The notes: generated from the letters alone by a model not told the origin. 64,000 nt of DNA from Kondoa malvinella (GCA_039545315.1 BCIM01000011.1:682001-746000), one strand, 5' to 3'. Shown: positions 34,671-46,440, counted from the first letter of the stretch. A program made the numbers and translations.

Positions 34671-35638
34671 ATGCCTTTTACACCAGAAAGCTCTCTTGTG
34701 CACAGCCAGCGAGTCACTCTTTCGCGCGATGACAAAGAAGACGACATCAGACCAGCAAGACGCATCGATGAGCTGCCTCGAGGATATACCACGTGCATCG
34801 AGAAATATGCTGCTGGAGTGACATTACAACTGGGGACTGGGCAAGCAGATGAAACAGTACGGCACACCCTTTTTTTACTCCCCTCAAGCTGATCGGTAGT
34901 ATCAGTGCACGTACTCGCCTCGGAACTCGGACGCAATACTATATACCTCATACGATCGAGAGGGCAGCTTCTACCTGCACAGCGGCTCAGTCGGTTCAAG
35001 ATCACCACGACAGCTACTTACAGCTACTTTTCAATCATCATTCGACAAGAGCTCGATCACGCTTAATTTGAGCGCATACCCACCCAATAAGAGAATGCAA
35101 TACAAGGATTTGCTCAAGAAGAGAATGTTCCAAGAGTCAGTCCGTCGCTTGCATCCCGGACTTTTGCTGAAACTCGAGTGGAACAGTGCACGCACGTTCA
35201 CATATCAAAATCGCACATACAAATGGACAGCGCGGCCTAAGGACAATGACTGGATGGGTCAGTCATGCTGCTAACTCTTCCGCCCTTGATACTGACTTCG
35301 AGACAGACAATGTCGAATTCTCAAGCTCGTCATGGAAATGTCGCTCAGGATCCTTTTTTGAGCTCAAATCTTCGTCCTCGGATAAGGTCATTGCCACCAG
35401 TGCAGAGCTGTTGGGAACAGAATCCAAAGTCAGTCCTTCGTTTTCGGCGAGGATTCCGTAGCTGATATGGCAACAGTCTGCGAAATGTACATTATACCTG
35501 GATGATGAAGCACTTTCCATACAAGATGTGCGTTGATACTCGTTTGGCCCAATGCGTGCTGATGTCTCGCAGATGGTCATCTCGACTTTCGCTTTGATGG
35601 AGCATCCGGAAGTTTGCAAGCATTTGCCGTGGAATTGA
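34671..35638 (+). CDS. Uncharacterised protein, possibly a tubby-C-like/DUF6593 relative
   Basis: The model starts at ATG 34671 (MPFTPESSLVHSQRVTLS) and joins exons with CTYSPRNSDAILYTSYDR, SAYPPNKRMQYKDLLKKR, LLLKLEWNSARTFTYQNR and TYKWTARPKDNDWM, then FFELKSSSSDKVIATSAELL, AKCTLYLDDEALSIQD and the end MVISTFALMEHPEVCKHLPW, stop 35636-35638. All joins are canonical. The run TYQNRTYKW...GSFFELKS...VIAT...D.VISTFALME resembles the fold pattern of fungal DUF6593/LURP-one-like proteins, but this is a guess by eye. About 250 residues; no signal peptide or TM. Confidence 0.6.
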
Positions 35639-35812
35639 ATATCGAGGATTGCGAAGCCTGGGCCTTCTGAATGGCGAATGATCGATTATCCGGATTCTGA
35701 ATTGAAGCGTTTGCGGAATTGGTTGCATCCGGCCTCAGAGTTTCTTCGTAGATTTCGAATGGCCAGCTTTACACATGATTCAAGCGGCAATTTCTTACAA
35801 GGCCGAAAAGAT

Positions 35813-36661
35813 CTAATGCCCGCCTAATTTGTTCAAGCCTCTTACGAATGTATCATACTTGTCCTTGGTCTGGTCATAACGGGAATGCTTCGCCTGTTCC
35901 TGCTGCTTGTCTCTTGCTCTTTCCCACTGTTCGTCCAGAATCACTCGCTGTTCCAGGTGCAGCTGCATGGCAGGACTGGGATGTGGGTAAGCGTTTCCCT
36001 GAGTGCACCATTTGTCGTGAGATTCTCGATGTTGTCGCATGAAAAGCGACTCGTCTTCAAGCCGCAAGTGACCCGCCGCTGCCAGACTCTTTTTCAGCAA
36101 ATCAGCAAGTTGATGACTGTTGCAGCCCTCAGCACTGATGAAAGCAGAGACATTGAAAGGTACTGACCGCCCTGAAGTACTGTGACTGACGATATACTGC
36201 CGTTGAGGTGGTAACAAGCGCCTTTGAACACCTGCGCGTGGTCTATTTCAAAGTGCTTCAAGAAATACCACGCGACCGAACGCAGTGCGTAATTCCAAAT
36301 GAAGCGCTGGGCTCCATCTTGAAGACCAGCTGTATCGTTGAAGAATCGGACAAACAGCAACGCGTGCGTTTGCAAGACATGCGCCCGGTCTGGTTGCTTT
36401 TGTGCGGGTCAATACACAGTTCTTCAGATCATGTCGACTTACCAGGTGATGAGAATCTTGCATGTTCAGCCGCAGCTCTTCCATATAATGCTTGCGTGTA
36501 CTGAAAGCTAATTGCCGCAAATCGTGACTCTCCGTCGTTTCATGTTCAGACCACTGCTTGATCAAGGCCAACGCCTCGGGAACATATGCCCAGGCTTCAG
36601 ATTTTGGGACATCGTGCTGCCAGGTTGAGCCTGCTTTAGCAGTCGTAGCGGAATTCTGCAT
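35813..36661 (-). CDS. Uncharacterised protein
   Basis: Not recognised. Exon 1 starts MQNSATTAKAGSTWQHDVPK and carries ALALIKQWSEHETTESHDLR; exon 2 contains RFFNDTAGLQDGAQRFIWNY and VAWYFLKHFEIDHAQ; the last exon contains HQLADLLKKSLAAAGHLRLE, HRESHDKWCTQGN and QLHLEQRVILDEQWERARDK with a basic, helical C-terminus ending LNKLGGH. Around 215 residues, rich in helix-forming residues. No membrane segment or signal peptide. The exon 1-2 join is uncertain. Confidence 0.5.
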
Positions 36662-37339
36662 GGTTGGTAGAAAATCAGAGTATGAAGGAGTAGAATGGAA
36701 CGGTAAAGCGCGAATAGAATTGGGCTGGCTGATCGGGAAGAAGAGGAGAAAGCAAGAAGCTCTGAAACGGCCTGGGCACCCGAAGCTTTCATCTTGAAAC
36801 CATATTCTGAGTTGCCGGTTTGCTCTAAAAGTACACAGCAGAGCGGCTTACTTGGAAGCCAAAGCCAGATATAACCGATGTCATCCTACAGAGGGTGTGA
36901 GACAACGAAGCCAGAGGATACGCCAGAATTTTGTTGGTTGTTGGAATAGAGGGCGCGAAGGTAGGTTCTCGAGAACATGAGTTCGCCAGAAGGTGGAATC
37001 GGATGACTCTCGACATTGAGACAGTCATTTAGCCCACCAGATAGCCGTCCCTGTTAGTCGATAGGCAGGCCCCGCTTGCTGTGAGTTGTCTGCTATTCCG
37101 TGCCAAGGCAGTCTTCTCTTGGGTCGAGCTTTGCCTAGCATTGAAGCAGCAGACTGTATTTTAGCTGACCTAGATGAAATGTCTCATGTCAGTACAGTAG
37201 TGAAGCTAGCCGAAGTGAGACTTGACTTACAGACGAACGAAGCAGGCGATGCAAAGCGGTGTCCATCCAATTTCCTTCTCTTGTCAGGCTTACCCAGCTG
37301 CGGTCAGGCTTGCACTTGCCCTTGGCGTAATCAGCAAGG
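36662..37339. other. Intergenic or unresolved stretch
   Basis: Minus 36825-37028 encodes a short frame (MTVSMSRVIRFHLLANSC) and a possible small spliced gene, but I could not build a convincing product. The part next to the 36661 start is CT-rich in the minus sense and looks like promoter or leader. Confidence 0.35.
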
Positions 37340-37837
37340 ATGCAGATGCCTCAGCAGTCCATGCCGGGAATGCCTGGCCAACCTTCGCCTGGCCAACTCC
37401 CTTTCCAAGAATACAGCCTTATCCTTCGCTCGCAGCATTTCCATCTATCAGCGCAACAGATTCAATCTATTCCCACGCCCAACTTTTTAGCTGATCGCTT
37501 CTTGACCGCACCTTCTACGCCCGGCGCAGAACAACAAAAAAGCAAAACGTTATACTTGGACAGAGAACGAAAGATTTTCCCGTTCATCTTGGATTGGCTG
37601 AATGGTTATCCTTCAATACCAATGACGGAACGAGATTGTCCGGAAGGCTTCAGTCTGGAAAGGACGTTGATGTACTTGCATACTGATGCTTTGTTGTATG
37701 GGATGAAAGCGTTGGAGCGAGCTCTGAGGAAGATTTTGGTTGACCGAGGGATGTTAGACAGTGCAGATAGGGAAGGTAGCTCGACGGATAGCAGGAGGAC
37801 ATCGTTCGTAGGCAGTACGAGAACCAGCAGGCGATAG
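37340..37837 (+). CDS. BTB/POZ (T1/KCTD-type) domain protein
   Basis: The frame starts MQMPQQSMPGMPGQPSPGQL, a Pro/Gln/Met-rich leader, then a T1-like BTB pattern: FHLSAQQIQSIPTPNFLADR, FLTAP, then TLYLDRERKIFPFILDWLNG and YP, where the 'L-D-R-x-x-x-x-F-x-x-I-L-x-W/Y-L-x-G-Y-P' run is characteristic, followed by LMYLHTDALLYGMKALERAL. The tail is Ser/Arg-rich. Relatives self-assemble and often link targets to Cul3; that role is inference. Fungal proteins with this domain are usually longer, so upstream exons may exist in 37086-37339. Stop at 37835-37837. Confidence 0.6.
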   Translation: MQMPQQSMPGMPGQPSPGQLPFQEYSLILRSQHFHLSAQQIQSIPTPNFLADRFLTAPSTPGAEQQKSKTLYLDRERKIFPFILDWLNGYPSIPMTERDCPEGFSLERTLMYLHTDALLYGMKALERALRKILVDRGMLDSADREGSSTDSRRTSFVGSTRTSRR

Positions 37838-38205
37838 AAAAGAGTAAAAGGCAAGAAGGAGTCACAGAGTCGAAAAGTGCTTCACGCATCCGAAATACTG
37901 CATGACAAACATGATTTGTGGAAAGCCGTGGAGGAGCACATATAGGAGTACGACAGCTATCAGTCCAAGACTCTGACCGAGGCTGGGAGCGACCTATCAC
38001 TGGTTTTACTTGGTAGCAGTAGAACAACCAAGCAGCGAGTCTGCGATGCTTTCGAGATATCCCGCAACTGTGTGTATAACATCGTAGGGTATCCCCAGTA
38101 AAGCAGTCAAGGGCAACTAGAGAGACAGCCTTTGAGCCTGGGCAAAGAACGAGGAAATTGATGCCTTCCGCCGTGAGTCTCTCTGTGTCGAAACAGTTGT
38201 TCAGA
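37838..38205. other. Intergenic stretch
   Basis: No supported gene. An ATG at 38158 opens a frame that continues into the putative first exon of the UBP3 gene, so its leader may begin here. Confidence 0.35.
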
Positions 38206-40714
38206 ATGGCTGCTGATCCAACACCATGGTATTATGTACAGACGACGCAGCCTACTTTTGTGAATAGTCCTGTCCTGTTTGGCATTTTGACGCAACATCA
38301 AGTCGAACAGGTAATGCAACAGAGCCCCGTCTGGCTTTTACCTTCAAATACTTCTCTGTCCTCTGTACAAATGTCTTCAGAAGTCTCCCTTGCCATGGCT
38401 GGCTCAGATGTAAGCTTCTCGGGCACTCAAACATCGTGCAAAGCTGATAGCCTTTACAGAGAGCAAGAAAGCATTGTGAGGCTGTCTCGTTCTGCCTTTC
38501 GGTTACAGTATACTGAGTTGGAGCTACTCAGTGCAAGCTCCAGCTAACATGCTGTCTTTGCGTCGTATGCCAACCGAAAGGCGCAAATCAAGAACATTGG
38601 AAACACCCTCTTTCTCTCCTCAAGCTTCCACATCTAGATTACCTTCACTCAGTCCTGAACCTGCAAGGCAGCCGTCCCCATTATTTCAAGTGTCCGAGAG
38701 CGATGCTTTCTCTATTCAATTACCAAAAGGAGAATCTAGTGGCGTCCCATCTCAGATACCTGCGTTGGCACCTAAAGCCCGCATCACTTCAAATGGCCTG
38801 CCTGTAGAACAGCCTTCCAAAGGTCATCAGATACAAACACCACGTACATTGACGATTGCCAATGATGCAACTCTTGTGCCTTCGAAAACCCGCAAGACCT
38901 CTGCGTCTTCACAACCTTTTCAACCCGAACCGGCGCTTTCCTTTGCGAAAGGACTTCGACCACCTCCGAATGCATCTCTCCGTGATTTTGTCAGCTCGAG
39001 TCCGCCTATGAAACGAGCTTCAAAAGTGAAAGCGAAAGAAGCAGAACAATCCCTATCTCAATCTCGCCCTGAACAGAATGGCCTCTCTACACCGACGAAA
39101 GAGGAACAGCGTCAACTAGAAGAGAAACCCGTTCTCTCTTCACCACCTCCGCCCGGTTCAACACCCACCAAATCAGCAATGAAACCGAAATCATGGGCTG
39201 ACTTATTACGAAAAGATGCTTCGCCTTCCACCAAACGCGTTTCTATAGCATTACCGAACGAAGAGTACTTTGCAGCCGAGCCAAAAGTTGAAAAGCCGCT
39301 CACTAATGGTGTGAATGGCGTATCGAGACCGCCAGCCAACGAGAAGAAGAGCTTGGATGAAGTATTGCAAGGTGTTGAGTGGCAGAGTACTACACCGCCA
39401 ATCTACCCTAGGGGGATCATCAATACCGGTAACATGTGTTTCGAGAATTCAGTCCGTTTCTGTTCGAATTTTGGCGAGCGTTGCTGACTCGCGAGGTTTT
39501 CCCGCAGATTTTCCAAGTACTACTGTACTGCGCACCCTTCTACAACCTTATCCGACTTGTCGGGCAATTCACTACTCAGGATCTGCGGAAGACGAGATTA
39601 ATGGATGCTACGTTAGTTTCTGTTCTTTACTCTGCTCTGACACATGCTGAGCTCTCTGTTACAGCATCAATTTCATGCAAGAATTCAAAGTCCAGTCGAA
39701 CGAAAAGACGCCCGAAACGGTAGATTGGTCCGAGCCTTTCGTTCCTGATGGAATGTACGAAGCCTTACGTGCCAACAAGCGCTTTGAAGTCATGCAAAGT
39801 GGACAACAAGAGGACGCGCAAGAATTCTTGGGCTATTTCCTCGATACTTTGCATGAAGAGTTGCTGGCGCTGGCGGAAAAGAAGCCAAATGGGATACAGC
39901 AAGAGGATGGAGATGAATGGTTGGAAGTTGGTAGCAAAGGCCGGACGGCGACTACGAGAACAGCAGAGACGAAGGACAGTGCCTTGACGAGGATCTTTGG
40001 AGGAAAGCAGAGATCCGTCTTGAGGGCGCCTGGCCAGAAGGACTCGGCGATTGTGGAACCCTTCTTGACTCTTGGACTTGATGTGCAGGTTCGTGATGGC
40101 GGAGAGAGCTGTCGCTATATGCTGACTGCTTGGTCGGCCTTTCGAACAGCCGTCAAACGTCGAAAGTATAGAAGACGCCCTAGCCAACCTCACACAACCA
40201 GAAAGCATCTCTGGCTATGTCGTACGCGGCGGCATACAAGTTGAAGCATCAAAACAGCTCTTCCTCGAAAGCTTACCTCCCGTGCTTGTCCTGCATCTCA
40301 AACGCTTCTCCTACACCAATGCTGGCGGGACAATGAAGAACCACAAAGTCGTCTCGTACGGTACCACGCTCGAGATCTCGCCTGCTATCCTTGCTTCGTC
40401 GAAAAGGCAATCTAGGCCTGTGAAATATGAACTTAATGCTGGTATGTGAATCGATGTCCTGGTTGAAGTCTGGCTAATGAACCTCGACAGTTGTTTACCA
40501 TCATGGCAAATCGGCAACAGGCGGGCATTATACAGCTTCCATCCGCCAGACGAAAGATCAATGGCTCAATTTCGACGACACGCTCATCACCTCAGTTTCA
40601 GCAAAGGACGTAGCTGTTGATCGACTGAGCGAAGTTTTGCGTCTCAGTCTACCGAGCTCAAGAGAAGGCATGCCTGATCGGTCGGCGTACCTACTCTTTT
40701 ATCAAAGGGTTTGA
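38206..40714 (+). CDS. UBP3: Ubiquitin carboxyl-terminal hydrolase, Ubp3/USP10 type
   Basis: Cysteine deubiquitinase; yeast Ubp3 acts with Bre5 in ribophagy, COPII traffic and stress responses. A long disordered N-region (ASTSRLPSLSPEPARQPS) leads into the USP fold: Cys box GIINTGNMCFENS, then IFQVLLYCAPFYNLIRLVG, FVPDGMYEALRANKRFEVM, QSGQQEDAQEFLGYFLDTL, ESLPPVLVLHLKRFSY and His box GKSATGGHYTASIRQ, ending AYLLFYQRV (stop 40712-40714). The apparent stop after CFENS is removed by an intron with a GTCCGT donor and CCCGCAG acceptor. The start is uncertain: ATG 38206 (MAADPTPWYYVQTTQPTF) needs one or two introns to reach the long exon beginning near 38531. Confidence 0.9.
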
Positions 40715-40877
40715 AAGAGGGCGCAAAGCAGCTTGTACAATAGTGTCATTCACTTGCAAGCAAAGCAGGATTGATCGGACAGTTCATGGATCAAGGCCAG
40801 CATCAGTGACCTTCTATATTCAATAACAAGCCTGAGTGTCTATGCAAATGCTGCTGATGCGAAGAGACGCGAGCACA

Positions 40878-41663
40878 TTAATACAGCTCCGCGCAATCTT
40901 CCAACTCTTCATCATCCACATCCTCTGACTCACGGCCATCCGCTTGCTCATAGTAAGCGTCCTCCCTTTCCTCTATAGCCAATCTCAATCCCGCAATATC
41001 AATCAATTTCAAAGCATTCCCCTGTTCCAAATATACATTGCCTCTCAGACTGGAGTTCATAAGCCGATGCAGCAGTCCAATGACTTGCTGATCTGTGCTC
41101 GTAATGTGAACGTCGCGTGGGTGAGAGCCAGTCTTGTTGTTGTCTGCTGGTAAGATGGTGATGGCAGATGAGGCGAATTGGAAGCAGAGTACGCGGTCAA
41201 CAAAGTAGAGCAGGGTGGGGACAATGCTGTCCAGACTGGCTTGCTTGAAATCCTCCGGCATTACGATGGTGAGTTTCCGAGTTGATGACATGAGGTCTGG
41301 AATGATTGACGCAAAGACCCGAGAGAAGAAGGTAGACGCAGACAGGACGAGACCACTGAGATGATCCGGACCACTGAGCAGCATTCGATAGATTTCGAAC
41401 ATAGTATTCTCCATGTTAAGATGTAGCCATTCTGGGTTGTCCATGTCGAAGTGCAGAACGACCGGCTTGTCTAGTCGTCCATACAGCCATGCCATGGCAG
41501 GTTTGATAACACGAGGGCTTTTGATTGTGACCGTAGATATAATGTAGCGGTCTAAGATAGCGTAGAAGCGTTTGCACGTCTTGGCCAATTCGTGACTTGC
41601 TGCGTCGGTGGCTTCATCTGCGATGAGCAAAATGAGCTCGGGAATGTTCAAGACCCGGTCCAT
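40878..41663 (-). CDS. F-box-like protein
   Basis: Starting at ATG 41663 the protein reads MDRVLNIPELILLIADEATD followed by LAKTCKRFYAILDRYII, the usual shape of a short fungal F-box (L-x-x-P-E-L-x-x-x-I ... L-x-x-x-C-x-x-F). The rest (about 260 residues in total) lacks recognisable repeats and ends in a strongly acidic tail (ESEDVDDEELEDCAELY). One uninterrupted frame. If the F-box is real it would bind Skp1 in an SCF ligase. An upstream in-frame ATG at 41810 would add about 49 unlikely residues. Confidence 0.6.
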   Translation of the reverse strand: MDRVLNIPELILLIADEATDAASHELAKTCKRFYAILDRYIISTVTIKSPRVIKPAMAWLYGRLDKPVVLHFDMDNPEWLHLNMENTMFEIYRMLLSGPDHLSGLVLSASTFFSRVFASIIPDLMSSTRKLTIVMPEDFKQASLDSIVPTLLYFVDRVLCFQFASSAITILPADNNKTGSHPRDVHITSTDQQVIGLLHRLMNSSLRGNVYLEQGNALKLIDIAGLRLAIEEREDAYYEQADGRESEDVDDEELEDCAELY

Positions 41664-41971
41664 ACTTTGAGAGTTAAACGAAGAGAAACAGGAAGAGAGA
41701 ACGAAATTCAAGACAAGCAGATTCAGAAGACGACCATAGTCAGACACTATCGCAATCAGACCACTGCTCTGAAGACGGCCACGAGCAAATGGCTGCCAAC
41801 TAGTGCGCAAAGACTGTAACAGATAGATGCGTCAGGACCAAGCGTTTACTTCGGTCAAGGTAGACCCTCACCAAACGACTTTTACATTCCATCTCTTATC
41901 ACTCCTGTTGAGGCTTCGGTCATTAGTCTGACAGCAGCGCTCATATTCGAGAGTACGACTGACTCTGTACA
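41664..41971. other. Short gap with no supported gene
   Basis: About 300 bp between the start of the F-box-like gene and the stop of the dehydrogenase gene, both on the minus strand. It probably holds the F-box promoter. Confidence 0.4.
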
Positions 41972-43140
41972 TCATTGATTGCCAAACGACATTCCACTCT
42001 CTTTACGGACTGGGTGAAGCGAGTATTAGGCTTCATGCCACTGTTGGAGAGCCACGCGATGAGAGACTTACCAGCACCATAAATACCAGCCTGGACACGC
42101 GTATCAATCTATGCGCTAGCATCAGAGAAGAGATAAGCTCACGATATCGCCCTTTGAACCCATCTCTTCCTTGACGGCTTTCAAATGATCATCGCACACT
42201 TCCACGCCCTTCATCTTGACTCCATAAGTCTTTGCCAGATCGAGCGCATGGCCCGCATCCTTTCTCGCGAGATCGACAGCAAATAAGGGCTTTCACCATG
42301 CTTAGCAGCCATCCGTACCAGCAACGCGGGAATGACTCACTTCATCCCGCTGGTAGTAATCACCACTCTGCATACGCTTCGAATACGCCAAATAAGGAGC
42401 GGGAAAGATGTTTTCGAGGAACATTTGTAAAGCTTCTACGCCCAAACCACTCTTTTCCGCCAATGCATGACCTTCAGAAAGCGTTTCGACCATAGACAAG
42501 ATGAAAGTGTTGCCGACTATTTTGAGTAAAAGGGCTTTGGAAGGAGGAGCATCGCGGAAGGGGATGTTGGCTTTGCCTACTGCTTTAGTGTATGGTAGGA
42601 TCTTGTCGATGAGATGCGATGGGCCGGATGGAACGCAGACGAGGTTGCCTGAATCAGCCATTGCGGCTATAGAATACATGAGCACGAGTTAATTGGGCTG
42701 AGATTAGACGAACGAGCTCCGAAGACTGGCATGGCGATCAGATCGGCACCGGCTTCCTGGATCATCTTGTCTAGCTTATCCGTAGTATCCGGATGAATGG
42801 TAGAGCAGTCTACGAACAGCTTGCCTTTGACATCGGATTTCAAAGCTTCGGTGATTGTTTCCAGCATGGCTTTATCATCCCCGACGCAAGTGAAGATGAT
42901 ATCTGACTTGGATACTGCGTCGCTAATTGATGAACCAACAGTTCCCAAGTTTAGGGATTGGGCCTTTGAGATAGTACGATTGTACACGATAATGTTCTTG
43001 CATTCGTCTGGACCCTGCTCGTACAGGTTCTTGACCATGCCACGGCCAATATTGCCGAGACCTTTATCCCAGCAGCATCAGCAGCGTAACTGTACCAGCG
43101 AGCGGATGATCGCACCAATCCAAGCGAGTTGCGGAGCCAT
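41972..43140 (-). CDS. Beta-hydroxyacid dehydrogenase (3-HIBDH/GLYR family)
   Basis: NAD(P)-binding start MAPQLAWIGLGNIGRGMVKN (G-L-G-N-I-G-R-G), formed by a 50-odd-nt intron after W-I-G. Then VYNRTISKAQSL, SDIIFTCVGDDKAM, KLFVDCSTIHPDTTDKL (the DCST substrate loop) and a C-domain with KALLLKIVGNTFILSMVETL, where the Lys in LLLKIVGN is the catalytic position, and KPLFAVDLARKDAGHALDLA. It ends GIYGAVRKESGMSFGNQ at 41972. The family reduces or oxidises 3-hydroxyacids or semialdehydes; the exact substrate cannot be told. No mitochondrial presequence, so probably cytosolic. About 310 residues, typical for the family. Confidence 0.85.
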
Positions 43141-43450
43141 GGGAGATGCACAAATTAGGGGGAAGAGTTTGCACAAAGGTGGTGCTAGAGTTATCGCAAA
43201 CAGATGTGTACGAGGGACAGAGCGATCTGAGCAGATATGACGGAGCTCAGGGTGATGGTTTCAAACTTGGATTTTGGCAGTTTGGCGGCGCGTCTGTCTC
43301 GCTCATACGTCCAGTCTTTTCGTTTCTATCTTTTTGTAAAGTACTTCAGCGTACTCGAAGACTCACCAGTAAGCAACAAGAAGAGCCTCCATATCGAGTA
43401 TCGAAGCGGAATTGCGACTTTGTTGTTTTCCTGTCGCTCTAGCTAAGCCA
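43141..43450. promoter_or_regulatory. Divergent promoter region of dehydrogenase and CDK1 genes
   Basis: The start codons of the minus-strand dehydrogenase (43140) and CDK1 (43451) are 310 bp apart. No coding frame of note lies between. A T/C-rich tract precedes CDK1 at 43310-43335. Specific sites were not identified. Confidence 0.45.
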
Positions 43451-44976
43451 ATGGAAGCATACGCGCGCTTGGTGAGCGGTCGAGAGACTGTCGCCAAGTA
43501 TAGCAAGCTGATTAGGCGCGTCACCCAACAGGAAAAAGTGGGAGAGGGTGCGTTTTGCAGCTTCGCAGATATGTCATCGCAGTCTCATCAGTTGTACTGT
43601 TATGAATAGGCAGTAAGTTTGCACATGACCTAATGGCCAGGCTATGCTGATATCTGTGCAGCTTATGGAGTGGTTTATAAAGCGAGGGATAACAAGACAG
43701 GCGAAATAGTAGCGTGAGCAGGTCGAACCTTTTAGCTGACTCACGGCTTAGAGGAGACCTGGCCACAGACTAAAGAAGATCAGACTCGAAGCAGAAGATG
43801 AGGGCGTGCCATCTACAGCTAGCTAGTCACCTTTCAAAGTCATGTTTCGCCCGAGCTGACAGCGCTTCAGTTCGAGAAATCAGCTTGTTGAAGGAGATGA
43901 AAGACCCAAATATCGTCAGGTATGCTATATCACAGCTCGATTGATCACACGGCCGACTCTTCTTACAGACTGCTCGACATTGTACATCAAGAATCAAAGT
44001 TATATCTCGTCTTTGAATTTCTCGACATGGATCTCAAGCGTTATATGGATAAGGTTGGTGCAGAGACAGACGGGCTGGGACCTGAAATTGTCAAGGTAAA
44101 CTTTTTGACAGTTGCTTCCTACATCACTAATTGGCTTTGCAGAAATTCACATTGTCGGTTCATCGGGCTGAACTCCCCCTATAATTCTGACTCTTTGCCT
44201 CGCAGCCAACTAATCAAGGGCGTTTACTACCTTCACGCACACCGCATCCTTCATCGCGACCTGAAACCACAGAATCTGCTCATCGACCGAAATGGTGAAC
44301 TCAAGCTAGCCGATTTCGGTCTCGCTCGCGCTTTCGGAATTCCACTTCGGACTTATACCCATGAAATTGTCACCCTTTGGTATCGCGCGCCAGAGGTCTT
44401 GCTCGGCTCGAGACATTATAGCACGCCGGTCGATATGTGGTCTGTTGGTTGCATCTTTTCTGAAATGATTAGCAGAACGCCATTGTGAGTTTATCTTTAC
44501 CGCTCTCTTGTGGAACTTGCTGACATTGATGACAGATTCCCTGGCGATTCAGAGATTGACGAGATTTTCAGAATATGCCGGTCAGTCTAGCCTCAAACCC
44601 TATGTGTACTCAACTCAGAGTCGGAAACAGGCTGCTCGGTACACCAAACGACGACATCTGGCCAGGCGTCTCAAGTCTTCCCGATTTCAAAGCTACTTTC
44701 CCACAATGGAGCGCGAAGAACTTGCAGGACAATATCGCCAACCTAGATGATGTGACGGGTGATTTGCTCGAGGTTCGTTTTTACACTTCCACACCTCAGC
44801 ATGTAGCTCAAACGATTTGGCAGAGGATGTTGATTTTCGACCCGGCAAAGAGAATGAGCGCAAAGCAGGCTTTGCAGCATCCTTATTTCGGTGAGTGACC
44901 TTGCTACGAGGCGACGATCAAGAGCTGATCTTTGATCTTATCCGTCATAGCTGGTCATCAGGCGCTCGCGCGATAG
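43451..44976 (+). CDS. CDK1: Cyclin-dependent kinase Cdk1 (Cdc2/Cdc28)
   Basis: Master cell-cycle kinase. The joined N-terminus reads MEAYARLEKVGEGAYGVVYK with the Thr14-Tyr15 position as A-Y (Tyr15 kept). Next are [20 protein letters not shown] and [10 protein letters not shown] (the PSTAIRE helix), [20 protein letters not shown] (catalytic loop), [20 protein letters not shown] (T-loop with the CAK Thr), [20 protein letters not shown] and [13 protein letters not shown]. It ends [10 protein letters not shown] after a last intron. Exon 1 is 21 nt and exon 2 (43532-43547) 16 nt. The junction inside PSTAIRE is odd: the exon must end at 43821, where the intron would start with GC, while a normal GT lies 4 bp downstream. 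About 295 residues. Confidence 0.92.
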
Positions 44977-45210
44977 AGTTGTACCTTGCTTTGACTGTTG
45001 CATCGTGTATTGCTTTATCATCATTTTCCCGCGAGATAGCGGCCAGATCGACCGTAGAGTCCATCAGATGATAGAACATCGGCAACCATATCATCTCTTC
45101 AATCTGCTTCAATCTGCTTTCTGAAATTCTCAAACATTGGGTCTAACACAGTGATCGCGTTTGAGATGCAAGCCGGCAATCATCGAGACCAAGTGTATCG
45201 ATGCATGCAT

Positions 45211-46319
45211 TTAGCCTAAGCGATTACCTGTTCCCCATCGATGCCCAGCCACTCCTTGTGCGCCCGTGCTTGTACCTGTATTGCTTCTGCCAGCAGGAGC
45301 ATATCCAGTCACACCTCCTCCTACTCGAGTCAATCAGGACAACCCGTATGTTGCTAAAGTAGAACACTGACCCAATCGAATTCCTCCTTGGGCGACACCG
45401 GCATTTGGATTCAACCAATTTTTTAGTACTTGTGGTGGGTTGAGAAGATGCGGTTGAGTAGTCATGAGTGTGTGTATAACGTGCGCTGAAATGATGCCTG
45501 TTGCTGATTGCATTGCCTGAATACTGAGGATTGAGTTGAAAATCAAAAGAGTTAGAAAGGACGAACGTAGCCTGCTCCGCCTTGCGCCTGTTGATTTCAA
45601 AATACGATTCATAAAAGGAAGAAGCGCAATGATGAACGTACGAAATCCATCATAAGCAGCAACCAAGGGAAATATTGCGCTGGCACAGTAATCATTCCGA
45701 AGAGCGATACCCTGACATTTTATCAGCTTAACACAGAGGACCCAGAGCCGAGAGCATACTGTCCACCAGGGTTGATCCTCGTGTTCAGGTAAACGATGGA
45801 TAGAAGCATTGGTCGAAAGAAGACGACTGCGCCCAAGGGCCATGATAGAGCCTAGGATTGTCTGAGCAGTTAAACGTATCAGTAGTAGAGCGCTCACTAT
45901 GATGCCCAGATTGATGAGACCTATAGCCCAGGCGTAGCTGTGTCGGTGCGTTAGACATTGCACTTCCTCTGAAAGGAATCAACCGCACCTTGCTGTCGTG
46001 GTACCGTAATGCCCTTCTTCTATCGCGACCGAGTCTCGATAGAGCATAAACAGGTCAAACACCAGTGAGAGACCTTGCGAGCCAAAGAAGAATGGAGCTG
46101 TATACGTGCCAAACACGTCATCAAACCACCGCAGGAACACGACGATATCACAAAGAGCTGACTGATGAGTCTCCATATCTGAAACTTTTGCAATATTCGA
46201 GGAGCAGAGAAGAAGAAAAGATAGGGAGATAGCAATTTGAGCATGCATGGCAAAGTTACGGCCAACGTCATTCCGCATAGCGTTCGAGTGACACCGGGGA
46301 TCTTCTGTACCGCTTCCAT
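45211..46319 (-). CDS. Derlin (Der1-like ER-associated degradation protein)
   Basis: Rhomboid-like ER membrane protein of the ERAD retrotranslocation machinery. The start at 46319 reads MEAVQKIPGVTRTLCGMTLA; hydrophobic segments follow (RILQKFQIWRL, GLSLVFDLFMLYRDS, YAWAIGLINLGIIVSALLLI, SLFGMITVPAQYFPWLLLMM), matching derlin order including the Q-Y-F-P-W-L-L motif. The C-terminal tail has Gly/Thr-rich sequence and an SHP box, HRWGTGNRLG, used by derlins to bind Cdc48/p97. Six or so exons with short introns. Der1 versus Dfm1 type cannot be settled, though the SHP box favours Dfm1/Derlin-1 behaviour. Stop TAA at 45211-45213. Divergent from the ALDH gene, 121 bp away. Confidence 0.85.
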
Positions 46320-46440
46320 GATTGTGTATGACGCGCTTTGGTGTTGAAGTCGGTCGTCCGCCTCAGAGCCACAGCATATGAAATTGCTTGTCTCTCGCTT
46401 GCTCTGCTACATCCAGCTGCTCCGCTCTCTCTCTCAAAGT

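Noticed and set aside
39420..39510. Stop shortly after the Cys box of UBP3
   Set aside because: An intron with GTCCGT donor and CCCGCAG acceptor joins CFENS to IFQVLLYC in frame.
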